A stretch of DNA of 64,000 bases from Massilia sp. IC2-477 (GCF_020707265.1 NZ_JAJFEQ010000009.1:186001-250000), one strand, 5' to 3'; shown: positions 1-8,502, numbered from the stretch's first letter. The notes: generated by a model from the letters alone, not told the origin. Program-made: numbers and translations.

Positions 1-62
1 AGCAGGATCTGCACCAGCGCCAGCACCAGGGTCCAGCCCAGGATCGTCAGTTCGGTCGTCAT
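1..62 (-). CDS. MAPEG-family membrane protein, N-terminus only
   Basis: Only the first 20 codons lie in the window; the gene runs off the left edge. The start codon is the complement of positions 60-62. The visible peptide begins MTTELTILGW and continues as one hydrophobic helix rich in Leu, Val and Ala. This resembles the first membrane helix of bacterial MAPEG-family proteins, which are small four-helix membrane proteins related to glutathione-dependent eicosanoid enzymes. The function in bacteria is mostly unknown. The assignment rests on this short stretch alone. Confidence 0.5.
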   Translation of the reverse strand, partial: MTTELTILGWTLVLALVQIL

Positions 63-210
63 GTGGTTCTCCCGTTCGCGGCTTGCCAGGTTGGCAAGCT
101 TCGCCCCCATCATACCCGCGATACCGCGACCCGCGCACCCCTGAGCTGGCGCAAACGGCCGGCGGCCGTGGCTTCTAAGCTGGCCCGGTCAGCCACCACC
201 ACCGAGCACC

Positions 211-2124
211 ATGGCCAGCGCTTCTACACTGCCCCTGCCGCGCGTGAGCGTCATCATGCCAACCTTCGAACAGGCCGCCTTCATCGGACGCGCCCTCGGC
301 AGCCTGTGGGCGCAGAGCTTCGGCGATTGGGAACTGATCGTCGTCGACGACGGCTCGCGCGACGGCAGCGCCGCCGTGCTCGCGCCCTGGCTCGCTGACC
401 CGCGCGTGCGCTACCTCCGCTTCGACAGCAATGGCGGCCTGGGCCGCGCCATCAACGCCGGCCTCGAGCTCGCGCGTGGCGAATTGGTGGCCTACCTGCC
501 CAGCGACGACCTCTGGTATGCCGGGCACCTGGCGCAGCTGGTGGCGGCCATCGACGGCGCGCCCGGCGCGGTGCTGGCCTATGCCGGCGTGCGCCACCAC
601 TACAAGCGCAGCGCGCCCGGCATCATCCCGGGCGAATGCCTGCAGCTGGTCCAGTGCCTGCACCGGGCCAGCCGCCTGCGCTGGCGCGAGCGCGCCGAAC
701 TCGAAAGCGACGACCTCGACCGGCTGTTCTGGGACGCGCTGCGCGCTTGCGGCCCCTTTGTGCCCAGCGGCGACCTCAGCTGTGAGTGGGTCGACCACCC
801 GGACCAGCGCCACAAGCGCATGCGGGAGCCAAGCGGCGGCATCAATCCCTTCCGCCAGATCTACCGGGTGAGCGGGCCGCTGCGCTTCCACACCAGCACC
901 GGGAATGCGATCGACGAGGAGCGGCTGTACGCCCAGGTCCGCGCCGCCGCTACGGACCGGCCCGATGCAGCCAGACGCGGCCTCAAGATCGTGCTGGCCG
1001 GCGAGCTGGCCTACAACGCCGACCGCGTGCTGGCGCTGGAAGCGCTGGGACACCGGCTCTACGGCCTGTGGACGCCATCCCCGTACTGGTACAACACGGT
1101 CGGCCCGCTGCCCTTCGGCCATGTGGAAGACCTGCCGCGCCAGGGCTGGCGCGAGGCGCTGGCGCGCATCGAGCCCGACCTGATCTATGCCCAGCTCAAC
1201 TGGCAGGCGGTGCCCTTCGCCCACGAAGTCATGAGGGCCGTTCCTGACATTCCCTTCGTCTGGCACTTCAAGGAAGGCCCCTTCATCTGCATCGAGAAGG
1301 GCAGCTGGCCGCTGCTGGCCGACCTGGTGCGCCTGGCCGACGGCTGCATCTACAGCAGTCCCGAGATGCGCGACTGGTTCGCCACGGCCATTCCCAGGAT
1401 GCGCGCCGGCCGGCCGGACCACGTGCTGGACGGCGACCTGCCGCGCCGCGCCTGGTTCCTGCGCGAGCGCGCGCCGCTGCTCTCAGCGGCCGGCGGCGAG
1501 CTGCACACGGTGGTGCCGGGGCGCCCGATCGGCCTGCATCCGCCCACGGTGGCCGAACTGGCCCGGCACGGCATCCACCTGCATTTCTACGGCGACTTCA
1601 CGCAGGGCCAGTGGCGCGAATGGATCGCCAGGGCGGGCGCGCTGGCGCCCGCGCACCTGCACCTGCATGCGAACGTCGATCACGACCGCTGGGCGGAGGA
1701 GTTCTCGCAGTACGATGCCGGCTGGCTGCACGTGTTCCGCAGCACGAATGGCGGCGATGTGCGCCGTGCCGACTGGGACGACCTGAACCTGCCGGCGCGC
1801 ATGGCGACCCTGGCCGCGGCGGGGCTGCCGATGATCGGCTTCGACAACCGCGGCGCGGTGGTGGCCGCGCAGGCGCTGGCCGAGCGCCTCGGCGTCGGCC
1901 TGTTTTTCGAGAGCATCGAGGGCTTGGCGCGTCGGCTGCACGCCCGCGACGAGATGGCGGCGCTGCGCGAACGCGTGTGGCAGGTGCGCGACCAGTTCTG
2001 CTTCGACCTGCACGCGCCTGCGCTGGTGGACTTTTTCGAGCGCGTCATCGCCAGCTGCGGCAAGCCGATGCGCCCCCAGGCCTGGCGAGGCCCGCGGCAG
2101 GGCAGGTCGCCAGCGTCCTGCTGA
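211..2124 (+). CDS. Two-domain glycosyltransferase (GT-A family 2 fused to a GT-B-like domain)
   Basis: A 637-residue protein. Residues about 10-220 form a family 2 GT-A domain: PRVSVIMPTFEQ at the start, the nucleotide-binding VVDDGS near residue 50 and an SDDLW acidic motif near 106. From about residue 250 (KIVLAGELAYNADRVLALEALGH) the protein changes to a GT-B-like fold that would handle a second sugar transfer or acceptor binding. There is no signal peptide or membrane segment, so it should act in the cytoplasm, probably on a surface polysaccharide or glycoprotein. No polysaccharide cluster is visible beside it. The start at 211 is the first ATG in frame; its ribosome site is weak. The donor and acceptor cannot be read from the sequence. 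Confidence 0.8.
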   Translation: MASASTLPLPRVSVIMPTFEQAAFIGRALGSLWAQSFGDWELIVVDDGSRDGSAAVLAPWLADPRVRYLRFDSNGGLGRAINAGLELARGELVAYLPSDDLWYAGHLAQLVAAIDGAPGAVLAYAGVRHHYKRSAPGIIPGECLQLVQCLHRASRLRWRERAELESDDLDRLFWDALRACGPFVPSGDLSCEWVDHPDQRHKRMREPSGGINPFRQIYRVSGPLRFHTSTGNAIDEERLYAQVRAAATDRPDAARRGLKIVLAGELAYNADRVLALEALGHRLYGLWTPSPYWYNTVGPLPFGHVEDLPRQGWREALARIEPDLIYAQLNWQAVPFAHEVMRAVPDIPFVWHFKEGPFICIEKGSWPLLADLVRLADGCIYSSPEMRDWFATAIPRMRAGRPDHVLDGDLPRRAWFLRERAPLLSAAGGELHTVVPGRPIGLHPPTVAELARHGIHLHFYGDFTQGQWREWIARAGALAPAHLHLHANVDHDRWAEEFSQYDAGWLHVFRSTNGGDVRRADWDDLNLPARMATLAAAGLPMIGFDNRGAVVAAQALAERLGVGLFFESIEGLARRLHARDEMAALRERVWQVRDQFCFDLHAPALVDFFERVIASCGKPMRPQAWRGPRQGRSPASC

Positions 2125-2126
2125 GC

Positions 2127-3347
2127 CTATTTCCAGCCGAGCAGGTCGGCGCGCGGATAGCCCCAGCCTGCCAGCGGCGCCGGGCAGGGGGCAAGGGCGC
2201 GCGCGGCGTAGGGCAGGGTCGAGAAGTTGGGCTGGTCCGGGGCGCCGAAGCGCAGGTCGGTGGCCACGCCATCCACCAGCGAGGGCACGCGCGCAAAGCG
2301 CAGCCAGGCGTCGACATGGCAATTGGTCCGCTGCAGCGCCCGGATCGCCGCCAGGCTGCCGTTCTCGAGGTATTTCCAGGCCAGCGCCGGTGCCGGGTTG
2401 CCGGGTTCGCCGCCGAAACGCACCGGACAGGCGGATACCGGCGTGATGCCCGGTGCGAGGCTGAGCACGCCGACCCGCACGGCATAGCTGTCGGCGCCGG
2501 GTCCGGTGCTGACGGTGGCGAAAGACCAGCATAGCGGATTGGCCGGGAAGGAAGACAGCGGGATGTCGAGAACGCGGCTGCCAGGTGCGACTTGCGCCAG
2601 CGCGGCGCGGATCTCGCTACGGGCGGCGCTGCCAGCCACGGCCTGCACGCCGACGAAGCCGGCGCAGGCCAGCAGGGCCGCAGCCAGCGCGCCCCGGGCG
2701 CCGAGCCGGGCGCGGGCCGCGCCCACCGCCAGCCCCAGCAGTGCCAGGCCGGCCAGCGAGCCCCACTGCAGGAAACCGAGCCAGGTGAAGACCACCGGCA
2801 TGGCTGCAAAGAAGGCCAGGCCGAACCAGCGCCAGGCGCGGTTGTGCGCGGCCAGCGCCAACCCGATCCCGAGCGCGGTCCAGAACACCGGCTCGACGAT
2901 GAAGACAAGGTCGCCGTAGATCCAGCGCGAATCCACCGGGTGGAAGGGGTGGACCCCGTAGACGTTCAGTGCGTCGAAGGACAGGTGCAGCACCATGCCG
3001 AGCACGGCGGTGCCGATCACGGCCCGGCGCGCGGCGCGATCCTCGTTCAGCAGCCGGCGCGCGGCCGGCCACAGCAGCCAGGTCAGGGCCAGCAGCAGGG
3101 CGACCTGTGGCAGCGCGTACAGCAGGGTATGGGTGTGGCCGCGGTGGTGGATCAGGTAGCCGAGCGGGGCCGGAAGCAGCGGCGTCAGGACCAGGTCGAG
3201 GTCGGGGAAATTGCTGGCCAACAGGCCGGTGAGCAGCAGCGCGCGGCGCCGGGTGCGGCCCTGGGCCGGAGTGCTTGGGGCGGGCAGGGCGCGCTCGACC
3301 AGCTCTCCCAGGACCAGGCCGACGAGCGAATGGGTCATGTTATCCAT
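2127..3347 (-). CDS. YdjM-type inner-membrane metal-dependent hydrolase (DUF457)
   Basis: A 406-residue protein with the family's opening motif MTHSLVGLVLGE, then LDLVLTPL and HHRGHTHTLLYA. The His and Asp residues of these motifs are the presumed metal ligands. Several hydrophobic helices follow, and the C-terminal third (from about residue 240) is a soluble domain. Relatives are called membrane-bound metal-dependent hydrolases (YdjM in E. coli), but no substrate is established. The gene converges on the glycosyltransferase with two bases between the stop codons. The Met at residue 4 (position 3338) is an alternative start. It is transcribed away from the FNR-controlled receptor gene and shares an upstream region with it. 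Confidence 0.78.
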   Translation of the reverse strand: MDNMTHSLVGLVLGELVERALPAPSTPAQGRTRRRALLLTGLLASNFPDLDLVLTPLLPAPLGYLIHHRGHTHTLLYALPQVALLLALTWLLWPAARRLLNEDRAARRAVIGTAVLGMVLHLSFDALNVYGVHPFHPVDSRWIYGDLVFIVEPVFWTALGIGLALAAHNRAWRWFGLAFFAAMPVVFTWLGFLQWGSLAGLALLGLAVGAARARLGARGALAAALLACAGFVGVQAVAGSAARSEIRAALAQVAPGSRVLDIPLSSFPANPLCWSFATVSTGPGADSYAVRVGVLSLAPGITPVSACPVRFGGEPGNPAPALAWKYLENGSLAAIRALQRTNCHVDAWLRFARVPSLVDGVATDLRFGAPDQPNFSTLPYAARALAPCPAPLAGWGYPRADLLGWK

Positions 3348-3427
3348 CCCGACAGCTTACACCAATGGCAACATTTAATGAAAATCAACCCTTGTGCGGA
3401 AAGAATAGCCAGATGAGTCCGCCAAAT

Positions 3428-3469
3428 TTGATCCAAGTCAAAAAATTTCGACATTCGCATTGCTAGAAT
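3428..3469 (+). promoter_or_regulatory. FNR-dependent class II promoter of the Aer-like receptor gene
   Basis: The FNR site TTGATCCAAGTCAA (3428-3441) matches the TTGAT-N4-ATCAA consensus at nine of ten positions. A TAGAAT -10 element lies at 3464-3469, which places the site near -41.5 relative to a start around 3476. Class II activation is inferred from this spacing. The window encodes an FNR with the ESVSR recognition helix that reads TTGAT half-sites. Confidence 0.75.
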
Positions 3470-3481
3470 CGCCGCTGGAAA

Positions 3482-3496
3482 TTTGCCCATAGGCAA
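3482..3496 (+). repeat. Leader inverted repeat TTTGC-N6-GCAA
   Basis: Within the predicted leader, TTTGC (3482-3486) and GCAA (3493-3496) flank six bases, just before the AGGAG ribosome site. The same TTTGC-N6-GCAA arrangement occurs in the leaders of both hemN-type genes downstream. It could be a small stem at the ribosome site or a protein-binding site; its role is unknown. Confidence 0.4.
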
Positions 3497-3510
3497 CTAG
3501 GAGAAGCGTC

Positions 3511-5073
3511 TTGCGTAGCAATCTGCCGGTCACCGGCATCGAATACCTGTTGAAAGAAGGCCAGTCGATCGTGTCGAAGACCGACACCAAGGGCCGTATC
3601 ACCTATGTCAATCCGAGCTTCGTCGAAGTGAGCGGCTTCAGCCCCGAGGAACTGCTCGGCAAGGCCCACAACATCGTGCGCCACCCGGACATGCCGCCGG
3701 AGGCCTTTGCGGACTTGTGGGCCACGCTGCAGCTCGGGGAACCCTGGACCGGGCTGGTCAAGAACCGCCGCAAGAACGGCGACTTCTACTGGGTGGTGGC
3801 GAACGTGGTGCCGGTCAAGGAAGGCGGGCGCGTAACCGGCTACATGTCGGTGCGCACCGCCCCGACCCGCGAGCAGGTGGAGGCGGCAAGCGAGCTGTAC
3901 CGCAAATTCCGCGCCGGCGAGGCCAGGGGCCTGGCGATACGCCGCGGTGTCGCCGTGCACCTGGGCTGGCGCGCACGCCTCGGCGCGCTGCGCACGCTGC
4001 CGCTGTCGCGCCGCCTGGGCATCATGATGGCCGCCCAGTCGTGCTTGATCGCCGGCCTGGGCCTGGCGGTCGACGGCCCCGTGTGGAAGGTGCTGGCGGG
4101 CGCCGGCGTGCTCGCCACGCTCGCGGCCTGGGCCGAACTGCAGCGTACCATCGCGCGCCCATTGGTCGAGGCGACCGCCGCCGTGTACGCGCTGGCGGGC
4201 GGCGACCTGGCCCATCCCTGTGCAGCGGGGCGCAACGACGAGATCGGCCGCCTGCAGCTGGCGCTGCGCCAGCTGAACGTCAATCTGAAAGCCATCGTCG
4301 GCGACGTGCGCCGCAACGTGGCCTCGATCGAGCACGCCACGCGCGAGATCGCCGCCGGCAACGGCGACCTGGCCAGCCGCACCGAAGCCCAGGCCGCCAG
4401 CCTCGAGCAGACCGCCAGCAGCCTGGCGCAGATCGCGGCCGCGGCCGGCCACAATACCGACAGCGCGGTGCGCGCCGACGGGCTGGTGGAGGCCGCATCG
4501 AAGGTGGCCGGGCGCGGCGGCGATGCGGTCGGCCGGGTCGGCGACACCATGGAGCGCATCAGCGCCTCGGCCACCCGGATCGTCGACATCATCGGGCTGA
4601 TCGACGGGATCGCCTTCCAGACCAATATCCTGGCGCTGAACGCGGCCGTGGAAGCGGCCCGCGCCGGCGAGCAGGGGCGCGGCTTTGCCGTGGTGGCGGG
4701 CGAAGTGCGCAGCCTGGCGCAGCGATCGGCGGCCGCCGCCAGGGAGATCAAGGCCCTGATCGAGGCCTCGGCCCGCCACGTTGGCGAAGGCAATGTGCTG
4801 GTCGGCGACGCGGGGCAGACCATGCGCCAGGTGGTCGACGCGGTACGCGAGGCGGCCACCATCATGGGCGGCATCACCGGCGCCAGCCGCGAGCAGGGCA
4901 GCGGCATCGCCCAGGTGAATGCGGCCATGGCCCAGCTCGACCAGATCACGCGCGAGAACGCGGCCCTGGTCGAGGAATCGGCGAACGCCTCCAGCAGCGT
5001 GGCTGACGACGCCCGCCATCTGGTGCAGGCGCTGTCGGTGTTCAAGCTCGAGGATCGTCCGGGCGGCCGCTGA
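3511..5073 (+). CDS. PAS-containing methyl-accepting chemotaxis (Aer-like) receptor
   Basis: A 520-residue receptor. An N-terminal PAS domain (about 10-115; [21 protein letters not shown], then [10 protein letters not shown]) matches the FAD-type PAS of aerotaxis receptor Aer. A short hydrophobic region at about 165-205 forms the membrane anchor, followed by a HAMP-like linker. The signalling domain (about 270-505) carries the conserved hairpin tip [20 protein letters not shown] that contacts CheA and CheW. No C-terminal methylation-enzyme pentapeptide is present. The start is a TTG at 3511 preceded by AGGAG at 3500; no ATG fits. It should report redox or oxygen state to the flagellar switch. 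The FNR promoter upstream implies expression at low oxygen. Confidence 0.88.
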   Translation: MRSNLPVTGIEYLLKEGQSIVSKTDTKGRITYVNPSFVEVSGFSPEELLGKAHNIVRHPDMPPEAFADLWATLQLGEPWTGLVKNRRKNGDFYWVVANVVPVKEGGRVTGYMSVRTAPTREQVEAASELYRKFRAGEARGLAIRRGVAVHLGWRARLGALRTLPLSRRLGIMMAAQSCLIAGLGLAVDGPVWKVLAGAGVLATLAAWAELQRTIARPLVEATAAVYALAGGDLAHPCAAGRNDEIGRLQLALRQLNVNLKAIVGDVRRNVASIEHATREIAAGNGDLASRTEAQAASLEQTASSLAQIAAAAGHNTDSAVRADGLVEAASKVAGRGGDAVGRVGDTMERISASATRIVDIIGLIDGIAFQTNILALNAAVEAARAGEQGRGFAVVAGEVRSLAQRSAAAAREIKALIEASARHVGEGNVLVGDAGQTMRQVVDAVREAATIMGGITGASREQGSGIAQVNAAMAQLDQITRENAALVEESANASSSVADDARHLVQALSVFKLEDRPGGR

Positions 5074-5097
5074 CAGGAGGCCGCCGGCATAGGCGGT

Positions 5098-5139
5098 TTG
5101 ATATCGGTCAAGCTTGACCGGGATGTTCCTCCCTACACT
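5098..5139 (+). promoter_or_regulatory. FNR-dependent promoter of the hemN paralog
   Basis: The FNR site TTGATATCGGTCAA (5098-5111) lies 24 bases after the receptor stop. A TACACT -10 element at 5134-5139 sits at the same offset as in the other three FNR promoters of the window. The distances from FNR site to -10 and to the leader repeat are identical to those of the hemN promoter 1,053 bases downstream, which indicates a promoter duplication. Confidence 0.75.
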
Positions 5140-5153
5140 GCGTGCTGCTGGGG

Positions 5154-5173
5154 CCGCTTTGCACTTCCGCAAA
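5154..5173 (+). repeat. Duplicated leader element, copy 1
   Basis: A 20-base element, CCGCTTTGCACTTCCGCAAA, differs at one position from copy 2 at 6207-6226. Both start 43 bases after their FNR site. It contains the inverted repeat TTTGC-N6-GCAAA. Confidence 0.8.
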
Positions 5174-5196
5174 ACGGCGCCTGCAGGAGTCGCTAC

Positions 5197-6189
5197 ATGC
5201 ACGCACATGTCCCCCATCCCGGCGCCGTTCCCTTCGGCTTCAACGATTACCTCGACGCCGTCGCCCGGCTGCCTGCAGTCGATGCGCGCCCGCTCTCGCT
5301 CAGGCTGCACTTTCCCGCGGACGCCAGCAGCCAGGGGCTGGCCCGCTACCTGGTCTACCTGAAACGCGAAGCAGCCATGCAGGCGGTCCTGCTGTCCGGC
5401 CTGAGCACGGTGCGCCAGCTGGGATTCGAGGGCCTGGCGCCGGCGCGCCTGGACGAGTGCCAGCTCGCGGATCTCCTGCGCTGCCTGCGCGAGCACTTCC
5501 GTTTCATGCGCGATGAGCTTGGCGACTACGAGGTGGTCCTGGGCCTGGACGGTCTGACGCCGGAACGCCTGTGGAAGCTGCGGCGGCAGGGCTTCAACCG
5601 GCTGCGCATCGAACTGGCCGGCGTGCATGGGGATGCGACGCCGCTGCGGGCGGCGGCGGCGGCGGCGCGCGCTGCCGGCTTCCGCTCGGTCGGGGTGGCG
5701 CTCGGCTACGGCATGCCGGACCAGGGCTTTGCCGACCTGCGGCGAATGCTCGATGTGGCCCTGGCTGCCGGGCCCGACCTGGTCCTGCTGTGCCACCGGC
5801 CGGGCGCCGGTCGCGGGCAGGACGCCACCGTACATGGCGCCATCGCCCAGCGCATGCAGCGGCTGGGCAGCGACCGCCTCGACATGGCCGGCTACACCAG
5901 CGCGGGACCCGAGCGCTTCGCACTGCTGCCCGGCGCTTCGGGCAGCAGGCCGGAAAAACGGCCTTCACCGCTGGACGGCACCCACCTGGTGGGCTGCGGC
6001 GTGGCGGCATGCGGCGACCTCGGCGCGGTGCGCTGGCTGAACGAAACCGACTTGCACGAATACTATGCGCGGCTGGACCGCAACGAGGTGCCGGTGGCGC
6101 ACGGGCGGCACATCCCGCAGGCTACATTCGCTGGGCAGACTCGACCGTATTTGATGCAAGTCAAGGATTTCCAAGACGCTGATCAATAG
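5197..6189 (+). CDS. Degenerate HemN paralog lacking the radical-SAM cluster motif
   Basis: A 330-residue protein that aligns with HemN encoded directly downstream: LSLRLHFP matches LSLYLHIP, YLVYLKREAAMQ matches YLAYLKREIAMQ, LRRQGFNRL matches LRRQGFNRI, and GCGVAACGDLGA matches ACGVSAIGAVGA. The segment that carries CX3CX2CXC in HemN is deleted or replaced here, GGGTP has become EGLAP, and the C-terminal HemN domain is missing. It therefore cannot bind the usual 4Fe-4S/SAM centre. The open frame is intact, so it may have acquired another role, or it may be an early pseudogene. ATG 5197 follows a CAGGAG ribosome site and is preferred over the upstream in-frame start at 5098, which lies inside the FNR site. 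Its stop codon overlaps the -10 element of hemN. Confidence 0.75.
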   Translation: MHAHVPHPGAVPFGFNDYLDAVARLPAVDARPLSLRLHFPADASSQGLARYLVYLKREAAMQAVLLSGLSTVRQLGFEGLAPARLDECQLADLLRCLREHFRFMRDELGDYEVVLGLDGLTPERLWKLRRQGFNRLRIELAGVHGDATPLRAAAAAARAAGFRSVGVALGYGMPDQGFADLRRMLDVALAAGPDLVLLCHRPGAGRGQDATVHGAIAQRMQRLGSDRLDMAGYTSAGPERFALLPGASGSRPEKRPSPLDGTHLVGCGVAACGDLGAVRWLNETDLHEYYARLDRNEVPVAHGRHIPQATFAGQTRPYLMQVKDFQDADQ

Positions 6190-6192
6190 ACT
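6151..6192 (+). promoter_or_regulatory. FNR-dependent promoter of hemN
   Basis: The FNR site TTGATGCAAGTCAA (6151-6164) lies inside the last codons of the upstream paralog. A TAGACT -10 element at 6187-6192 gives a predicted start near 6199. The first three bases of the -10 element are the TAG stop codon of the paralog. Confidence 0.75.
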
Positions 6193-6206
6193 GCTTGCTA
6201 TTCGAA

Positions 6207-6226
6207 CCGCTTTGCATTTCCGCAAA
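6207..6226 (+). repeat. Duplicated leader element, copy 2
   Basis: CCGCTTTGCATTTCCGCAAA, 19 of 20 bases identical to copy 1 and at the same 43-base distance from its FNR site. It lies in the hemN leader, upstream of the ribosome site GCAGGAG. Confidence 0.8.
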
Positions 6227-6251
6227 CCGGGAGCAGCAGGAGTTTATTGAA

Positions 6252-7733
6252 ATGCAAGCAACAGCCTTCCCGGCCGCGGCCAAGCCCGTGATTTCCATCG
6301 CCACCCAGCCGGCGGCCTGCCAGGCGGTGGCGCCGAGCGTCGATTTCGACGCCGGCCTGCTCAAGCGCCTCGGCAAGAATGGACCACGCTATACCTCCTA
6401 TCCGACCGCCGACCGCTTCGGCGGCGAGTTCGGCTACCGCGACTACCTGCATGCGGTGGCCGGCCTGCGCACCCGCGGCGGCGCCCGCCCGCTGTCGCTG
6501 TACCTGCACATCCCGTTCTGCGACACGGTCTGCTACTACTGCGCCTGCAACAAGATCGTCACCAGACGGCGCGAGAAGGCGGCGACCTACCTGGCCTACC
6601 TGAAGCGCGAGATCGCCATGCAGGGCGCCCTGTTCGCGGGCATGAACGAGGTCGAGCAGCTGCACTTCGGCGGCGGCACCCCGACTTTTCTAGCGGACGC
6701 ACAGATGGACGACCTGATGGCCCACCTGCGCCGCAACTTCCGTTTCGCGCCCGACGACAAGGGCGAATATTCGATCGAGGTCGACCCGCGCACCGTTTCC
6801 GCCGAGCGCGTGCACACCCTGCGGCGCCAGGGTTTCAACCGCATCAGCCTGGGCGTGCAGGACTTCGATCCCGAGGTGCAGCGCGCCGTCAACCGCGTCC
6901 AGCCGGAAGAAGAAACCCGCGCCGTGATCGACGCCGCCCGCGCCGCCGGTTTCCGTTCCGTCAGCATCGACCTGATCTACGGCTTGCCGAAGCAGACCCT
7001 GGACACGATGCGCCAGACCATCGACAAGGTGATTGCCGCCAGCCCGGACCGCATCGCCGTCTACCACTATGCCCACATGCCGCAGCTGTTCAAGCCGCAG
7101 CGCCGCATCGTGGAAGCCGACATGCCCTCGAGCGACACCAAGCTGCAGATGCTCCAGCTGTGCATCGAGCGCCTGGGCGCGGCCGGCTATGTCTACATCG
7201 GCATGGACCATTTCGCCAGGCCGAACGACGACCTCGCGGTGGCCCAGCGCCAGGGCCGCCTGCACCGCAACTTCCAGGGCTACTCGACCCATGCCGACAC
7301 CGACCTGGTGGCCTGCGGCGTGTCGGCCATCGGCGCGGTCGGCGCGACCTACAGCCAGAACGTCAAGACCCTCGAGGAATACTACGACCTGATCGACCAG
7401 AACGAGCTGCCGGTGGCGCGCGGCATCCGCCTCGGCATGGACGACGCGCTGCGCCGCAGCCTGATCCAGAAGCTGATGTGCCAGTTCGAGGTGTCGATCC
7501 CGGCGCTGGAACAGGCTTTCCCTATCGTGTTCAGCAAGTACTTCGCCGACGAGCTGGCGCAGCTGCGCCAGATGGAACAGGACGGCCTGGTGCACATCGG
7601 CCCGGACTGGCTGACCGTCACCATGAAGGGGCGCCTCCTGATCCGCAACGTGTGCATGGTGTTCGACCGTTACCTGGCGGCGCGCCAGGAGCAGCCGGGC
7701 GCGGAGCGCATCCGTCATTCGCAGACCGTCTGA
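6252..7733 (+). CDS. hemN: Oxygen-independent coproporphyrinogen III oxidase (HemN)
   Basis: A 493-residue radical-SAM enzyme that decarboxylates coproporphyrinogen III to protoporphyrinogen IX without oxygen, so that haem can be made for cytochromes at low oxygen. The CX3CX2CXC motif is at about residues 90-99 (FCDTVCYYCACNK); three cysteines hold the 4Fe-4S cluster. GGGTP, the SAM-binding motif, follows near 140. The C-terminal HemN domain is complete. ATG 6252 is chosen because GCAGGAG precedes it and because an upstream in-frame TTG (6195) would precede the predicted transcript start. It lies in a probable FNR-driven operon with the three genes downstream; the next start is one base after its stop. 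Confidence 0.95.
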   Translation: MQATAFPAAAKPVISIATQPAACQAVAPSVDFDAGLLKRLGKNGPRYTSYPTADRFGGEFGYRDYLHAVAGLRTRGGARPLSLYLHIPFCDTVCYYCACNKIVTRRREKAATYLAYLKREIAMQGALFAGMNEVEQLHFGGGTPTFLADAQMDDLMAHLRRNFRFAPDDKGEYSIEVDPRTVSAERVHTLRRQGFNRISLGVQDFDPEVQRAVNRVQPEEETRAVIDAARAAGFRSVSIDLIYGLPKQTLDTMRQTIDKVIAASPDRIAVYHYAHMPQLFKPQRRIVEADMPSSDTKLQMLQLCIERLGAAGYVYIGMDHFARPNDDLAVAQRQGRLHRNFQGYSTHADTDLVACGVSAIGAVGATYSQNVKTLEEYYDLIDQNELPVARGIRLGMDDALRRSLIQKLMCQFEVSIPALEQAFPIVFSKYFADELAQLRQMEQDGLVHIGPDWLTVTMKGRLLIRNVCMVFDRYLAARQEQPGAERIRHSQTV

Positions 7734-7734
7734 C

Positions 7735-8502
7735 ATGGCGACCATCAGCCTGTTTCCCGTGTTCCTGGTCGGCCTGGCCGGCAGCGTGCACTGCGCCGGC
7801 ATGTGCGGCGGCATCGTCGGCGCCATGTCGGCACCGAGCCGTCCCGCCTTCCCGCTGCCGGTGCGGACAGTGTCCGCTCCCGCATTCGCTCCCGCCATCG
7901 CCCACGTGGCGGCCTATAACGCCGGACGTATCGCCAGCTACGCCGGCGCCGGCGCGCTGGCAGGCGGCCTGGCCGGCGGCGCCGCGCGCCTCGGCCTGCC
8001 GGCCCTGCAGTCGGGCGCCTATGTCGCGGCCAACCTGATGCTGGTGGCGCTGGGCCTGTACCTGATGGATGCCTGGCGCGGCTTGGCCCGGCTCGAGCAA
8101 GGCGGGCAGGCGCTGTGGCGCCGCATCGCGCCGTTGCTGCGGCATGTCAAACCCGGCGCGACGCCAGGCCGCATGTTCGCCGCCGGCGCCCTGTGGGGCT
8201 GGCTGCCGTGCGCAATGGTGTACAGCATGCTGGTGACCGCCATGCTGAGCGGTTCCGCCGCGGGCGGCGCCGCCGTCATGCTGGCCTTCGGCCTGGGCAC
8301 GCTGCCGATGCTGGCCGCGATCGGCCTGGCCGGGTTGCGCCTGCGCGCGCTGTTCCAGCAACCCGGCGTGCGCCTGGCCTGCGGGCTGCTGGTGCTCACG
8401 TATGGCCTGCTCGGCCTGTGGCGTATCGCCGGCGGCTTCGCCGACGGGATGCCGCACCACTGGCTCGATGTCCTGTGCGCAGTGCCTGGAGCGGAGGCGT
8501 GA
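7735..8502 (+). CDS. SafE/TauE-type membrane protein linked to cbb3 oxidase assembly
   Basis: A 255-residue protein with about six membrane helices. It opens FLVGLAGSVHCAGMCGGI, a motif with paired Cys, Met and His typical of the 'sulfite exporter TauE/SafE' (DsbD_2-like) proteins found beside ccoI and ccoS in many proteobacteria. The conserved HCAGMCGG and a later GWLPCAMVY suggest metal or thiol handling, and copper delivery to the oxidase is a reasonable inference from context. There is no clear ribosome site; the start lies one base after the hemN stop, so it is probably translationally coupled. Its stop overlaps the ccoI start. Actual sulfite export is not supported by anything here. Confidence 0.8.
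   Translation: MATISLFPVFLVGLAGSVHCAGMCGGIVGAMSAPSRPAFPLPVRTVSAPAFAPAIAHVAAYNAGRIASYAGAGALAGGLAGGAARLGLPALQSGAYVAANLMLVALGLYLMDAWRGLARLEQGGQALWRRIAPLLRHVKPGATPGRMFAAGALWGWLPCAMVYSMLVTAMLSGSAAGGAAVMLAFGLGTLPMLAAIGLAGLRLRALFQQPGVRLACGLLVLTYGLLGLWRIAGGFADGMPHHWLDVLCAVPGAEA

Noticed and set aside
2127..2127. Terminator between the glycosyltransferase and the YdjM-type gene
   Set aside because: Only two bases separate the stop codons and no hairpin is visible there.
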